64,000 nucleotides of DNA from NCBI RefSeq assembly GCF_022414595.1, contig NZ_JADWYO010000006.1, positions 103,547 through 167,546 of the forward strand. The letters are read 5' to 3'. Both the position numbers and the translations under genes were made by a program. Origin of the DNA: Streptomyces sp. MUM 203J (lineage in GTDB: Bacteria; Actinomycetota; Actinomycetes; Streptomycetales; Streptomycetaceae). The notes beneath the pieces are model-generated. The model saw only the letters and a list, made by a program, of their open reading frames with translations. It was not told the DNA's origin and made no database searches. This document shows, piece by piece, positions 1-9,141 of this stretch; within the stretch, counting starts at the first letter, position 1, and each line of letters starts with the position of its first letter.

Positions 1-87
1 CCATGAGACGGACGAGGCTCCGCCGGGCGGACACTTCTCCGCGGCCTGACAGCGGCAGCTCGGCCAGGGCCCGTCCACAGCCCTGGC

Positions 88-93
88 TATAGG
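88..93 (+). promoter_or_regulatory. Possible -10 box upstream of glnE
   Basis: A TATAGG hexamer lies about 37 bases before the glnE start in otherwise GC-rich DNA. No convincing -35 was found, so this is only a candidate promoter element. Bases 1-87 hold no gene I can support. Confidence 0.3.
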
Positions 94-130
94 CTCAGGA
101 CCAGACACGCACGTGGAACGGGAGGCGGGC

Positions 131-3127
131 ATGGTGGTGCCGGCGCCGGGGCGGCGGAGCAGTACCTTCACACGGCTGCTGCGGCACGGGTTCACCGACC
201 CGTCCGCCGCCGAGCGGCTGCTGGACGACCCAGCCATGGCCGGTGTCCGCTCCGACCCCGTACTCCTGGACGCGCTCGGCGGCACCGCCGACCCGGACCT
301 CGCCCTCCAGGGGCTCGTACGGGTCGTCGAGGCCCAGCCCGACGAGGCGCGGCGGCAGGCCCTGCTGTCCACGCTGCTCGGCTCCAAGCCCCTGCGGGAC
401 CGGCTGCTCGGCGTCCTCGGGGCCTCGGAGGCCCTCGGCGACCACCTGGCGCGGCATCCGCTCGACTGGCAGGTGCTCGTGACGTACGAGTCCGCCGACC
501 TCCACCCGGGGGTGGAGGAGTTTGAGCGGGAGCTGGCCGGGGCCAAGGACCCCGTCGCACTGCGCGTCGCCTACCGGCGGTGCCTGCTCGCCATCGCCGC
601 ACGGGACGTCTGCGGGACCACCGACGTCGCCCAGGCCGCCGCCGAGCTGGCCGATCTCGCCACCGCCACCCTCCGTGCCGCCCTCGCCATCGCCTGTGCC
701 GCCGCGCCCGAGGACGCCGCCCTGTGCAGGCTCGCCGTCATCGGCATGGGGAAGTGCGGGGGACACGAGCTGAACTACGTGTCCGACGTGGATGTCATCT
801 TCGTGGGGGAGGGGGTCGACGGGGTCGATGAGGGGCGGGCCGTGCAGGCCGCCACCCGGCTCGCCTCGCACCTGATGCGGATCTGCTCCGAGACCACCGT
901 CGAGGGCACCATCTGGCCCGTCGACGCCAACCTCCGCCCCGAAGGCCGCAACGGGCCGCTCGTACGGACCCTCTCCTCCCACCTCGCCTACTACCAGCGC
1001 TGGGCCAAGACCTGGGAGTTCCAGGCCCTGCTCAAGGCCCGGCCCGTCGCCGGGGACACCGCGCTGGGCGCCGCCTACGTCGACACCCTCGCCCCGCTCG
1101 TGTGGCAGGCCGCCGAGCGGGAGAACTTCGTCCCCGACGTGCAGAAGATGCGGCGCCGCGTCGTCGACAACATCCCCGCCGCCCACGTCGAACGGGAGCT
1201 GAAGCTCGGGCCCGGCGGGCTGCGGGACGTCGAGTTCGCCGTGCAGCTGCTCCAGCTCGTCCACGGGCGTGGCGACCCCTCCATCCGCAGCGGCAAGACC
1301 CTCGACGCCCTCGCCGCGCTGGCCGCTGGCGGGTACGTGGGCCGGGCCGACGCCGCCCAGCTCGACGACGCGTACCGGTTCCTGCGGACCATGGAACACC
1401 GCATCCAGCTCTACCGGCTGCGCCGCACCCACCTCGTCCCGGAGGACGACGCCGACCTGCGGCGGATCGGGCGGTCCCTCGGGCTGCGCACCGACCCCAT
1501 CGCGGAGCTGGGGCGCGAGTGGCGGCGGCACTCGTCCGTCGTCCGGCGGCTGCACGAGAAGCTGTTCTACCGGCCGCTCCTCGACGCCGTCGCCCGCCTC
1601 GCCCCCGTCGAGACCCGGCTGAGCCCCGCGGCGGCCGGGCAGCGGCTGGAGGCCCTCGGCTACGCCGACCCCGCCGCCGCCCTGCGCCACCTGGAGGCCC
1701 TCGCGTCCGGCGTCACCCGCAAGGCCGCCATCCAGCGCACCCTGCTGCCCGTGCTGCTCGGCTGGTTCGCGGACTCCGCCGACCCGGACGCCGGGCTGCT
1801 CGGCTTCCGCAAGGTGTCCGACGCGCTCGGCAAGACCCCCTGGTACCTGCGGCTCCTGCGCGACGAGGGCGCCGCCGCGCAGAACCTCGCCCGCGTCCTG
1901 TCCGCCGGGCGCCTCGCCCCCGACCTGCTGCTGCGCGCCCCCGAGGCGGTCGCCATCCTCGGCGCCCCCGAGGGACTGGAGCCCCGCACCCGTGCCCACC
2001 TGGAGCCGGAGATCCTCGCCGCGGTGGGCCGCGCCGGCGGAGCCGAACAGGCCGTCGCGGCGGCCCGCGGGGTACGGCGCCGGGAGCTGTTCCGCACGAC
2101 CGCGGCCGACATCATCAGCTCGTACGGGGCCGAGGGCATCCACGAGCACGCGGACGCCGGACCCCTCGTCGACCGGGTCGGGCAGGCCGTCACCGACCTC
2201 AACGCCGCCACCCTCGCCGGAGCCCTCCGGGCCGCCGTCCGCGAGGAGTGGGGCGACACCCTCCCCACCCGGTTCGCCGTCATCGGCATGGGCCGCTTCG
2301 GCGGCCGCGAGCTGGGATACGGCTCCGACGCGGACGTCCTGTTCGTGCACGAGCCCCGAGAGGGCGTCGACGAGCAGGAGGCCGCCCGCGCCGCCAACCG
2401 CGTCGTCGCACAGATGCGGCGGCTGCTCCAGCTCCCCACCGCCGACCCGCCGCTGCTCATCGACGCCGACCTGCGTCCCGAGGGCCGCAACGGGCCCCTG
2501 GTGCGGACCCTCACCTCGTACGCCGCGTACTACCGGCGCTGGTCGCGTGTCTGGGAGAGCCAGGCCCTGCTGCGGGCCGAGCCCATGGCGGGCGACGAGG
2601 ACCTGGGGCGGCGGTTCATCGAGCTGATCGACCCGCTGCGGTACCCCGCCAGGGGGCTCGACGAGGCCGCCGTACGGGAGATCCGGCGGCTCAAGGCCCG
2701 CATGGAGACCGAGCGGCTTCCGCGCGGCGCCGACCCGACCCTGCACACCAAACTGGGGCGCGGCGGGCTGTCGGACGTCGAGTGGACCGTGCAGCTGTTC
2801 CAGCTGAGGCACGGCCACGAGGTACCCGGGCTGCGCACCACCAGCACCCGCAGGGCGCTGGCGGCGGCCTGCGAGGCCGGACTGATCAGCGAGCGGTACG
2901 CGCGGACGCTGGACGAGGCGTGGGTGCTGGCCACCCGGGTCCGCAACGGGGTGATGCTGGTGCGCGGCCGGGCCGGGGACACCTTCCCGTCCGACGGGCG
3001 GGAACTGGGCGCCGTGGGGCGATACCTCGGGTACGGGCCGGGGCACGTCGGGGAGATGGTGGACGGCTACCGGCGGACCACCCGGCGGGCCCGGGCCGTG
3101 GTGGACGACCTGTTCTACGGGGCGTGA
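131..3127 (+). CDS. glnE: Bifunctional glutamine synthetase adenylyltransferase/deadenylase GlnE
   Basis: GlnE adds AMP to, or removes it from, a tyrosine of glutamine synthetase I and so sets its activity to nitrogen status. The 998-residue protein has the family's duplicated layout: a nucleotidyltransferase motif near residue 205 (AVIGMGKCGG followed by SDVDVIFV) and a second near 720 (AVIGMGRFGG followed by SDADVLFV), with PEGRNGPLVRTL after each. Length and both paired acidic motifs are normal. I chose the ATG at 131 because GGGAGG sits 5-6 bases before it; a GTG at 113 is possible. The substrate gene glnA is about 55 kb away in this window. Confidence 0.95.
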   Translation: MVVPAPGRRSSTFTRLLRHGFTDPSAAERLLDDPAMAGVRSDPVLLDALGGTADPDLALQGLVRVVEAQPDEARRQALLSTLLGSKPLRDRLLGVLGASEALGDHLARHPLDWQVLVTYESADLHPGVEEFERELAGAKDPVALRVAYRRCLLAIAARDVCGTTDVAQAAAELADLATATLRAALAIACAAAPEDAALCRLAVIGMGKCGGHELNYVSDVDVIFVGEGVDGVDEGRAVQAATRLASHLMRICSETTVEGTIWPVDANLRPEGRNGPLVRTLSSHLAYYQRWAKTWEFQALLKARPVAGDTALGAAYVDTLAPLVWQAAERENFVPDVQKMRRRVVDNIPAAHVERELKLGPGGLRDVEFAVQLLQLVHGRGDPSIRSGKTLDALAALAAGGYVGRADAAQLDDAYRFLRTMEHRIQLYRLRRTHLVPEDDADLRRIGRSLGLRTDPIAELGREWRRHSSVVRRLHEKLFYRPLLDAVARLAPVETRLSPAAAGQRLEALGYADPAAALRHLEALASGVTRKAAIQRTLLPVLLGWFADSADPDAGLLGFRKVSDALGKTPWYLRLLRDEGAAAQNLARVLSAGRLAPDLLLRAPEAVAILGAPEGLEPRTRAHLEPEILAAVGRAGGAEQAVAAARGVRRRELFRTTAADIISSYGAEGIHEHADAGPLVDRVGQAVTDLNAATLAGALRAAVREEWGDTLPTRFAVIGMGRFGGRELGYGSDADVLFVHEPREGVDEQEAARAANRVVAQMRRLLQLPTADPPLLIDADLRPEGRNGPLVRTLTSYAAYYRRWSRVWESQALLRAEPMAGDEDLGRRFIELIDPLRYPARGLDEAAVREIRRLKARMETERLPRGADPTLHTKLGRGGLSDVEWTVQLFQLRHGHEVPGLRTTSTRRALAAACEAGLISERYARTLDEAWVLATRVRNGVMLVRGRAGDTFPSDGRELGAVGRYLGYGPGHVGEMVDGYRRTTRRARAVVDDLFYGA

Positions 3128-3196
3128 CGGGTGCGGCGGCGGTGATCCGGGTGTGAACCCGGGCCCCGGCCCCGCTCGGCGCGGGCCGTACGGCCC

Positions 3197-4093
3197 TCAG
3201 CTCGTGAGCCGCACGGCCGTGGCCCCGCCTCCGCCGGGCGTCCCCGCCCGCCGCTGCTCCACCTCGCGCGGCAGCCGGTGCGGCAGGGCCCCGTACCAGG
3301 CGTACGCCACGACCAGGCCGAACAGCAGGCACAGCACTCCGCCCACCGCGTCCATCCAGAAGTGGTTCGCCGTCGCCACGATCACGACCAGGGTCAGCGC
3401 CGGGTACAGCAGGCCCAGGATCCGCAGCCACGGCGCCCGCGCCAGCGCGAAGACCGCCAGCCCGCACCACAGCGACCAGCCGATGTGCATGGAGGGCATC
3501 GCGGCGAACTGGTTCGACATGTTCTTCAGGTCACCGGACGCCATCGAGCCCCACGTCCCGTGCTTGATGACCGTGTCGACGAAGTGCTCGCTCTCCATCA
3601 GCCGGGGCGGCGCCAACGGGTAGAGGTAGTAGCCGAGCAGCGCGACGGCCGTCATGCAGAACAGCACGGCGCGCACCGCCGCGTAGCGGCCCGGGTGCCT
3701 GCGGTACATCCAGACCAGCACGGCGATCGTGACGATGAAGTGCAGGGTGGCGTAGTAGTAGTTCATCGACACGATGAGCCAGGTCACCGAGTCCACCGTG
3801 TGGTTGACGGTCTTCTCGAAGGCCAGCCCCAGGTTCTGCTCCAGGGACCAGATCCAGTCGGCGTTCTTCAGCGCCTGTGCCTTCTGCTCCGGCACGGCGT
3901 TGCGGATCAGCGAGTACACGCCGTAACTGACCGCGAGGAGAAGGACCTCGAACCAGATACGGGGGCGACGGGGCGAGCGCAGCCGCTGCCACGCGGTCGG
4001 CTGCTCCTCCGGGCGGCCCGGCCGTGCCTCCTCCACAGGTGCTGTCGGGGCCGCCGCGCGGCCGTCCAACGTCGTCAATGTCCCGTCACCCAT
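3197..4093 (-). CDS. PAP2-superfamily membrane phosphatase (inositol phosphorylceramide synthase-like)
   Basis: This 298-residue integral membrane protein has about six hydrophobic segments after a proline- and arginine-rich cytoplasmic start. The family signature is visible: PSMH in AAMPSMHIGWSLW (about residue 200) and the catalytic H...D pair in TANHFWMDAVGG (about 245). It probably dephosphorylates or transfers head groups on a lipid phosphate; the substrate cannot be read from sequence. It is convergent with glnE, 69 bases apart, and tail to head with malR. The C-terminal tail is low complexity. Confidence 0.85.
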   Translation of the reverse strand: MGDGTLTTLDGRAAAPTAPVEEARPGRPEEQPTAWQRLRSPRRPRIWFEVLLLAVSYGVYSLIRNAVPEQKAQALKNADWIWSLEQNLGLAFEKTVNHTVDSVTWLIVSMNYYYATLHFIVTIAVLVWMYRRHPGRYAAVRAVLFCMTAVALLGYYLYPLAPPRLMESEHFVDTVIKHGTWGSMASGDLKNMSNQFAAMPSMHIGWSLWCGLAVFALARAPWLRILGLLYPALTLVVIVATANHFWMDAVGGVLCLLFGLVVAYAWYGALPHRLPREVEQRRAGTPGGGGATAVRLTS

Positions 4094-4129
4094 GGGGAAA
4101 GAGTCTGCCAGAAAGCTCCATCAGTTCGA

Positions 4130-5200
4130 TCATCCTTCAAACGGATTCCCGCCGCCATCCGTACGCCTCAGGAGGGACCTCTGCCCTTGCGGGCCCGAGG
4201 CCGTTGAACCGCGAACGACCAGCTCCGGCATGAAGACGAACTCGCCGTGCGGGGCGGGCGTACCGCCGATCTCCTCCAGCAGCGCCCGCACCGCCGCCTG
4301 CCCCATGGCCTGCACGGGCTGGCGGATGGTGGTGAGCGGCGGGTCCGTGAACGCTATGAGCGGGGAGTCGTCGAAGCCCACGACGGACACGTCCCGGGGC
4401 ACCTGCAGCCCCCGCTGGCGGGCCGCCCTGATGGCGCCGAGGGCCATCATGTCGCTGGCGCACACGACCGCCGTGCAGCCGCGCTCGATGAGGGCGCCGG
4501 CCGCTGCCTGTCCGCCTTCGAGCGTGTACAGGGAGTGCTGGACGAGCTCCTCGGTCTCCTCCGGGGAGAGCCCGAGCCGCTCCCGCATCCCGGCGTGGAA
4601 GCCCTCGATCTTGCGGAGCACCGGCACGAACCGCTTCGGGCCGACCGCCAGTCCGATCCGGCTGTGCCCGAGGGACACGAGATGGGTGACCGCCAGCTTC
4701 ATCGCGGCGCGGTCGTCGGGAGAGACGAACGCCGCCTGGATGTGCGGCGAGAAGCCGTTGATCAGGACGTACGGGACGCCCTTGCCGCGCAGTTGGTCGT
4801 ACCGCTGCGGGTCGGCCGTGGTGTCGGCGTGCAGTCCGGAGACGAAGATGATCCCGGCGACGCCGCGCTCCACCAGCATCTCGGTCAGCTCGTCCTCGGT
4901 GGAGCCGCCGGGGGTCTGCGTGGCCAGCACGGGCGTGTAGCCCTGGCGGGTCAGGGCCTGGCCGATGACCTGGGCCAGGGCCGGGAAGATCGGGTTCTCC
5001 AGCTCGGGTGTGATGAGTCCGACGAGGCCGGCGCTGCGCTGGCGGAGCCGTACGGGACGCTCGTAACCGAGCACGTCCAGCGCGGCAAGCACGGACTGGC
5101 GGGTGGCCGCGGCCACACCGGGCTTGCCGTTGAGCACGCGGCTGACTGTGGCCTCACTGACCCCCGCCTGGGCTGCGATGTCGGCTAGCCGCGCGGTCAT
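4130..5200 (-). CDS. malR: LacI-family maltose repressor MalR
   Basis: This 356-residue regulator has an N-terminal LacI helix-turn-helix (residues 4-25, DIAAQAGVSEATVSRVLNGK) followed by a periplasmic-binding-protein-like effector domain ending in VSVVGFDDSPLIAF. It faces malE across a 412-base intergenic region that carries CTTGCAG elements, the standard position of malR (Reg1) in Streptomyces, where it represses maltose uptake and amylase genes. I chose the ATG at 5200 because it gives the family N-terminus MTARLADIAAQ; an upstream in-frame start would add 53 unlikely residues. A close paralogue starts at 10794. Confidence 0.93.
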   Translation of the reverse strand: MTARLADIAAQAGVSEATVSRVLNGKPGVAAATRQSVLAALDVLGYERPVRLRQRSAGLVGLITPELENPIFPALAQVIGQALTRQGYTPVLATQTPGGSTEDELTEMLVERGVAGIIFVSGLHADTTADPQRYDQLRGKGVPYVLINGFSPHIQAAFVSPDDRAAMKLAVTHLVSLGHSRIGLAVGPKRFVPVLRKIEGFHAGMRERLGLSPEETEELVQHSLYTLEGGQAAAGALIERGCTAVVCASDMMALGAIRAARQRGLQVPRDVSVVGFDDSPLIAFTDPPLTTIRQPVQAMGQAAVRALLEEIGGTPAPHGEFVFMPELVVRGSTASGPQGQRSLLRRTDGGGNPFEG

Positions 5201-5361
5201 GTGGTGCGACTGTACCGGGCGCGCGTCGGATTGCCCACCAGGCCCGGGGAAGGCCGCGGACCGCGCCCCCGGGCGCTCCCCTTCGCTCCTGTGCGTCCCT
5301 CCGTTCCTGCTCGCCGGAGGGGCCGGAACCGTCGGATTCCACCCCCCGGATCGCGCCACTG

Positions 5362-5388
5362 CTGCAAGGATCCTGAAAGGGCTTGCAG
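5362..5388. promoter_or_regulatory. Candidate MalR operator pair (malR side)
   Basis: CTGCAAG (5362-5368) and CTTGCAG (5382-5388) form an inverted pair 13 bases apart. CTTGCAG-type repeats are the elements reported for MalR/Reg1 control of Streptomyces mal and amylase promoters. It lies about 160 bases upstream of malR and fits autoregulation; this is inference from motif and position. Confidence 0.6.
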
Positions 5389-5493
5389 ACCCTCGCAGGC
5401 CCCGGGGTCAGCGTCCGCGGTGACTGCGGGGACCGCTGTGTCAAGCGATGCGTCGGCAACTGTAGGGACACGCGGATGTAACGATCGCCGGGG

Positions 5494-5546
5494 CTTGCAG
5501 AAAATTGCCGCAAGGTCTTTCGGCGCGTTTTCATCCCTGTTACGTT
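5494..5546 (+). promoter_or_regulatory. malE promoter with candidate MalR operator
   Basis: CTTGC (5494-5498, within CTTGCAG) and GCAAG (5510-5514) form an inverted repeat. It ends 4 bases before a possible -35 TTTCGG (5518-5523), which is followed after 17 bases by TACGTT (5541-5546). A repressor bound here would block polymerase. The malE start is 67 bases past the -10. Confidence 0.55.
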
Positions 5547-5612
5547 CCTGGCAACCCGGCGCCCCGCGAAGGAGCGGTCTGCAGCAAACCGGGATCGTTC
5601 GAAGGAGTTCAC

Positions 5613-6899
5613 ATGCGGCGTGGCATAGCGGCCACCGCGCTGGTCGCGAGCCTGGCTCTCGCGGCGACGGCCTGCGGCGGCGGAAGTGGCGACGGGGACA
5701 AGGCTGCCGACGGCCCGGTCACCATCACCTGGTGGGACACCTCGGACGCCACGAACGAGGCGCCGACGTACAAGAAGCTGATCGAGAAGTTCGAGAAGGC
5801 CAACAAGGACATCAAGGTCACGTACCAGAACGTCCCGTTCGCCGAGGCCGAGCAGAAGTACAAGACCGCCGCCCAGGCCGGCAAGGCCCCGGACGTGCTG
5901 CGCGCCGACGTCGGCTGGACCGCCGGCCTCGCGGAGCTGAAGTACCTCGCCCCGCTCGACGGCACCCCCGCCGTCAAGGAGATCGGCTCCTTCAACCAGG
6001 GCCTCGTCGAGGGCGCCAAGGTCGACGGCAAGCTGTACGGCGTGCCGCAGGTCACCGACGCCCTCGCCCTCCTCTACAACAAGGAGATCTTCGAGAAGGC
6101 CGGCGTCAAGACCCCGCCGACCACCTGGGACGAGCTGTCCAAGGCCGCGAAGACCATCAAGGACAAGACCGGCGTCGACGGTATCTACCTCAACCCGGAC
6201 AGCTACTTCGCCCTGCCCTTCCTGTACGGCGAGGGCGGCATGATGGTCGACCCCGCGAACAAGAAGATCACCGTCAACGACGCGGCCGGCCAGAAGGCCA
6301 CCCAGACCATCGTCGACATGATCAAGGACGGCGTCGCGGTCAAGCCGGACTACACCGACGGCTACAACAACATGCAGGCCGCCTTCAAGGACGGCAAGGT
6401 CGCCATGGTCATCAACGGCCCGTGGTCCACGGCCGACGACCTGTCCGGCAAGGCGTTCAAGAACAAGGACAACCTGGGCATCGCGTCCGTCCCGGCCGGC
6501 TCCTCCGGCAAGGCCGGCACGCCCACCGGCGGCCACAACCTGACCGTCTACAACGGCTCCGACGCGGCCCACAAGGCGGCGGCGCAGAAGTTCGTGGCGT
6601 TCATGACCTCCGCCGAGTCGCAGGAGTTCGCCTCCCTGGGGACCGGCGTCCTGCCGACCCGTGACGACGCCTACACCGTCGAGGTCGTCGCGGACCCGGT
6701 CCGCGCCGCCTTCAAGAACGTCCTCACGGACTCCACCCCGCGCCCCGCGGTCGCCGGTGTGAGCGACATGTTCGCCGAGTGGACCAAGCAGCACGTCGAG
6801 ATCCTCAAGGGCAACGCGTCCGTCGAGAAGGGCCTCGACACCACGGCGGACAAGTGGAAGGCCAACGTCGGCTCCCTCAAGGAGTACTCGATCGGCTGA
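5613..6899 (+). CDS. malE: Maltose/maltodextrin ABC transporter substrate-binding lipoprotein
   Basis: MalE is the extracellular binding protein that hands maltose and maltodextrins to the MalFG permease. The 428-residue product begins with a lipoprotein signal peptide ending at Cys21 (AATACGGG), so it should be anchored to the outer face of the membrane. The mature part is a family 1 solute-binding protein (TWWDTSD near the start, GPWSTADDL in the middle). ATG 5613 is preceded by GAAGGAG. It is the first gene of malEFG and is separated from malF by 205 bases containing a hairpin. Confidence 0.95.
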   Translation: MRRGIAATALVASLALAATACGGGSGDGDKAADGPVTITWWDTSDATNEAPTYKKLIEKFEKANKDIKVTYQNVPFAEAEQKYKTAAQAGKAPDVLRADVGWTAGLAELKYLAPLDGTPAVKEIGSFNQGLVEGAKVDGKLYGVPQVTDALALLYNKEIFEKAGVKTPPTTWDELSKAAKTIKDKTGVDGIYLNPDSYFALPFLYGEGGMMVDPANKKITVNDAAGQKATQTIVDMIKDGVAVKPDYTDGYNNMQAAFKDGKVAMVINGPWSTADDLSGKAFKNKDNLGIASVPAGSSGKAGTPTGGHNLTVYNGSDAAHKAAAQKFVAFMTSAESQEFASLGTGVLPTRDDAYTVEVVADPVRAAFKNVLTDSTPRPAVAGVSDMFAEWTKQHVEILKGNASVEKGLDTTADKWKANVGSLKEYSIG

Positions 6900-6910
6900 T
6901 CCGCTCCAGG

Positions 6911-6950
6911 CCCGGACCGGCGCCCCGAACCTCTCGGGAGCCGGTCCGGG
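6911..6950 (+). other. Intercistronic hairpin between malE and malF
   Basis: CCCGGACCGGC (6911-6921) pairs exactly with GCCGGTCCGGG (6940-6950), with a small inner CCCGA/TCGGG pairing. It lies just after the malE stop in a 205-base gap. Such hairpins commonly stabilise the binding-protein message or stop part of transcription, giving more MalE than MalFG. There is no T-run. Confidence 0.6.
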
Positions 6951-7104
6951 CCGGACCCGTACGCACCGGACCCGCGCCCCAGGGCGCGGGACCCGCGACC
7001 GCGACCGGACCCGCCGGGGCCGGGCCGCACCTCCTGAGGCCGGGCCCCGCAGGCGCCGGGACCGGCCCCGTACCCACAGAGGGACCCGAGGAAAAAGAAC
7101 GCCC

Positions 7105-8091
7105 ATGAAGACAGCCACCGCAGACCCCGCCACGGCCCCGCGGCCTGCCCGGGCCGGGCTGCTCACGCGCGTGAAGCGCTCCTACGACCAGCACTGGTAC
7201 GCCTGGGCCATGGTGCTGCCGGTGGTCCTGGTCATCGGGGTGCTCATCGCCTACCCCCTGGGCCAGGGCGTCTACCTGTCGTTCACCGACGCCGACGAGT
7301 CCAACGTCGCCAAGCAGCTCGGCGCGATCCAGATCCCCGCCACCTACGAGTTCGTCGGACTCGACAACTACTGGCGGGTCCTGTCCGGCGCCGACGGCGA
7401 GTTCTACCCCAAGCTGCTGTGGACCGTCATGTGGACCGCGTCCTGCGTGTTCTTCCACTACACGATCGGCCTCGGTCTGGCCCTGCTCCTCAACCGCAAG
7501 GTGAAGGGCCGCTCCCTCTACCGCGTGCTGCTCATCCTGCCGTGGGCGGTACCCGCGTTCGTCGCCACGTACATCTGGCGCATGATGTACAACTCCGAGT
7601 CGGGCATCTTCAACGCCCTGCTCGGCACGCTGGGTTTCGGCCCGGTCGACTGGCTCGGTGACACCTTCACGCAGAAGGTCGCCGTCATCGGCGTCAACGT
7701 CTGGCTCGGCGTCCCCTTCATGATGGTCGCGATCCTCGGCGGCCTCCAGTCCATCTCCAGCGAGCAGTACGAGGCCGCCGAGATGGACGGTGCCACCCCC
7801 TGGCAGCGGTTCCGGCACGTCACCCTCCCGGGGCTGCGCCCGGTCAGCGCCACGGTGATCCTGCTCGGCACCATCTGGACGTTCAACATGTTCCCGATCA
7901 TCTATCTGATGCTCGGTGAGGCCAACGCCCTGCACAGCGAGATCCTCGTGACCTACGCCTACCGGCTGGCCTTCGGCTCCGTCCGCGACTACGCGGGCGC
8001 CGCCACCTACGGGATCATCATCCTCTCCATGCTCCTCGTCTTCGCCGTCTTCTACCGCCGGATGCTCAACCGTCAGGAGGCCGCCCGATGA
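7105..8091 (+). CDS. malF: Maltose ABC transporter permease MalF
   Basis: This 328-residue permease has a cytoplasmic N-terminus, about six transmembrane segments and the EAA loop that docks the ATPase (YEAAEMDGATPWQRFRHVTLP, about residue 228). It forms the channel with MalG. GAGG precedes ATG 7105. The last four bases, ATGA, are shared with malG, which implies translational coupling. No ATPase gene is nearby. Confidence 0.95.
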   Translation: MKTATADPATAPRPARAGLLTRVKRSYDQHWYAWAMVLPVVLVIGVLIAYPLGQGVYLSFTDADESNVAKQLGAIQIPATYEFVGLDNYWRVLSGADGEFYPKLLWTVMWTASCVFFHYTIGLGLALLLNRKVKGRSLYRVLLILPWAVPAFVATYIWRMMYNSESGIFNALLGTLGFGPVDWLGDTFTQKVAVIGVNVWLGVPFMMVAILGGLQSISSEQYEAAEMDGATPWQRFRHVTLPGLRPVSATVILLGTIWTFNMFPIIYLMLGEANALHSEILVTYAYRLAFGSVRDYAGAATYGIIILSMLLVFAVFYRRMLNRQEAAR

Positions 8092-9017
8092 GCACGGTGA
8101 CCGAACCCCTGAAGCAGCCCGCGCCGTCCTCCTCCGCCTCCGGCGGCACCGGCAGGCACAGCGCCACCCGCCCCCGCCGCCCCCGCGGCCGCGAGGAGCG
8201 CTCCCCGCTCGCCTCCGCCGGCCTGCACGCCGCGCTGGTCGCGGCGAGCCTCGTCGCGGTCTTCCCGATCGCGTACATGATCTTCATCTCGCTCCGCGGC
8301 CGGGACGGCTGGACCGCGCCGACCAGCGTCGAGGGCGGACTGGAGATCAGCAACTACGCGTACGTCCTGACGGAGACGGAGTTCCCGCGCTGGTTCGCCA
8401 ACTCGGTGATCGTCGCCGGCGGTACGACCGTGTTCGGCGTGTTCGTCGCCGCCTCCACCGGCTACGCGATCTCCCGCATGCGGTTCCCCGGCCACAGGTC
8501 GCTGATGTGGGTGCTGCTCATCACCCAGATGTTCCCGGTGGCGGTGCTGATCGTCGCCCTCTACAACATCCTCGGCGGGCTGGGCCTGCTCGACTCGTAC
8601 CTCGGTCTGATCCTCACCTACTGCTCGGTGTCCGTGCCGTTCTGCGCGTGGATGATGAAGGGCTACTTCGACACCATCCCGCACGAGATCGACGAGGCGG
8701 GCCGGGTGGACGGGCTCACCCCGTTCGGCACCTTCTTCCGGCTGATCCTGCCGCTGGCCAAGCCCGGCCTCGCGGTGACCGCCTTCTACTCCTTCCTCAC
8801 CGCGTGGAGCGAGGTCGCCTTCGCCCGCGCCTTCCTGTCCACCGACTCGATGCTCACCCTGTCCGTCGGCCTCCAGAGCTTCATCGGCCAGCACAAGGCC
8901 GAGTGGGGCTACCTCACCGCCTGCGCGGTGATCATCACGATTCCGGCCGGCCTGGTGTTCCTGCTGGTCCAGCGGAACCTCGTCGCCGGACTCACGGCGG
9001 GCGGCACCAAGGGCTGA
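8088..9017 (+). CDS. malG: Maltose ABC transporter permease MalG
   Basis: This 309-residue partner permease has a proline/arginine-rich cytoplasmic start, about six membrane segments and the EAA loop HEIDEAGRVDGLTPFGTFF near residue 200. It overlaps malF by ATGA. The alpha-glucosidase gene follows after 124 bases in the same direction, placing import and hydrolysis in one transcription unit. Confidence 0.95.
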   Translation: MSTVTEPLKQPAPSSSASGGTGRHSATRPRRPRGREERSPLASAGLHAALVAASLVAVFPIAYMIFISLRGRDGWTAPTSVEGGLEISNYAYVLTETEFPRWFANSVIVAGGTTVFGVFVAASTGYAISRMRFPGHRSLMWVLLITQMFPVAVLIVALYNILGGLGLLDSYLGLILTYCSVSVPFCAWMMKGYFDTIPHEIDEAGRVDGLTPFGTFFRLILPLAKPGLAVTAFYSFLTAWSEVAFARAFLSTDSMLTLSVGLQSFIGQHKAEWGYLTACAVIITIPAGLVFLLVQRNLVAGLTAGGTKG

Positions 9018-9141
9018 CCGCCCGGACCTCGGGCTTTCGCGCGAAGCCCCGGCCGTCCGCGAACACGACGACGGTGCCGGTCTCCAGGGCTCCACAGGGG
9101 CCCGGCACCGCCCCCATCCCTCCATCCACTCCAGGGAAGAC

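Noticed and set aside
95..3046. 983-residue frame opposite glnE
   Set aside because: Shadow of the real gene; low-complexity Gly/Val/Gln composition and no ribosome site.
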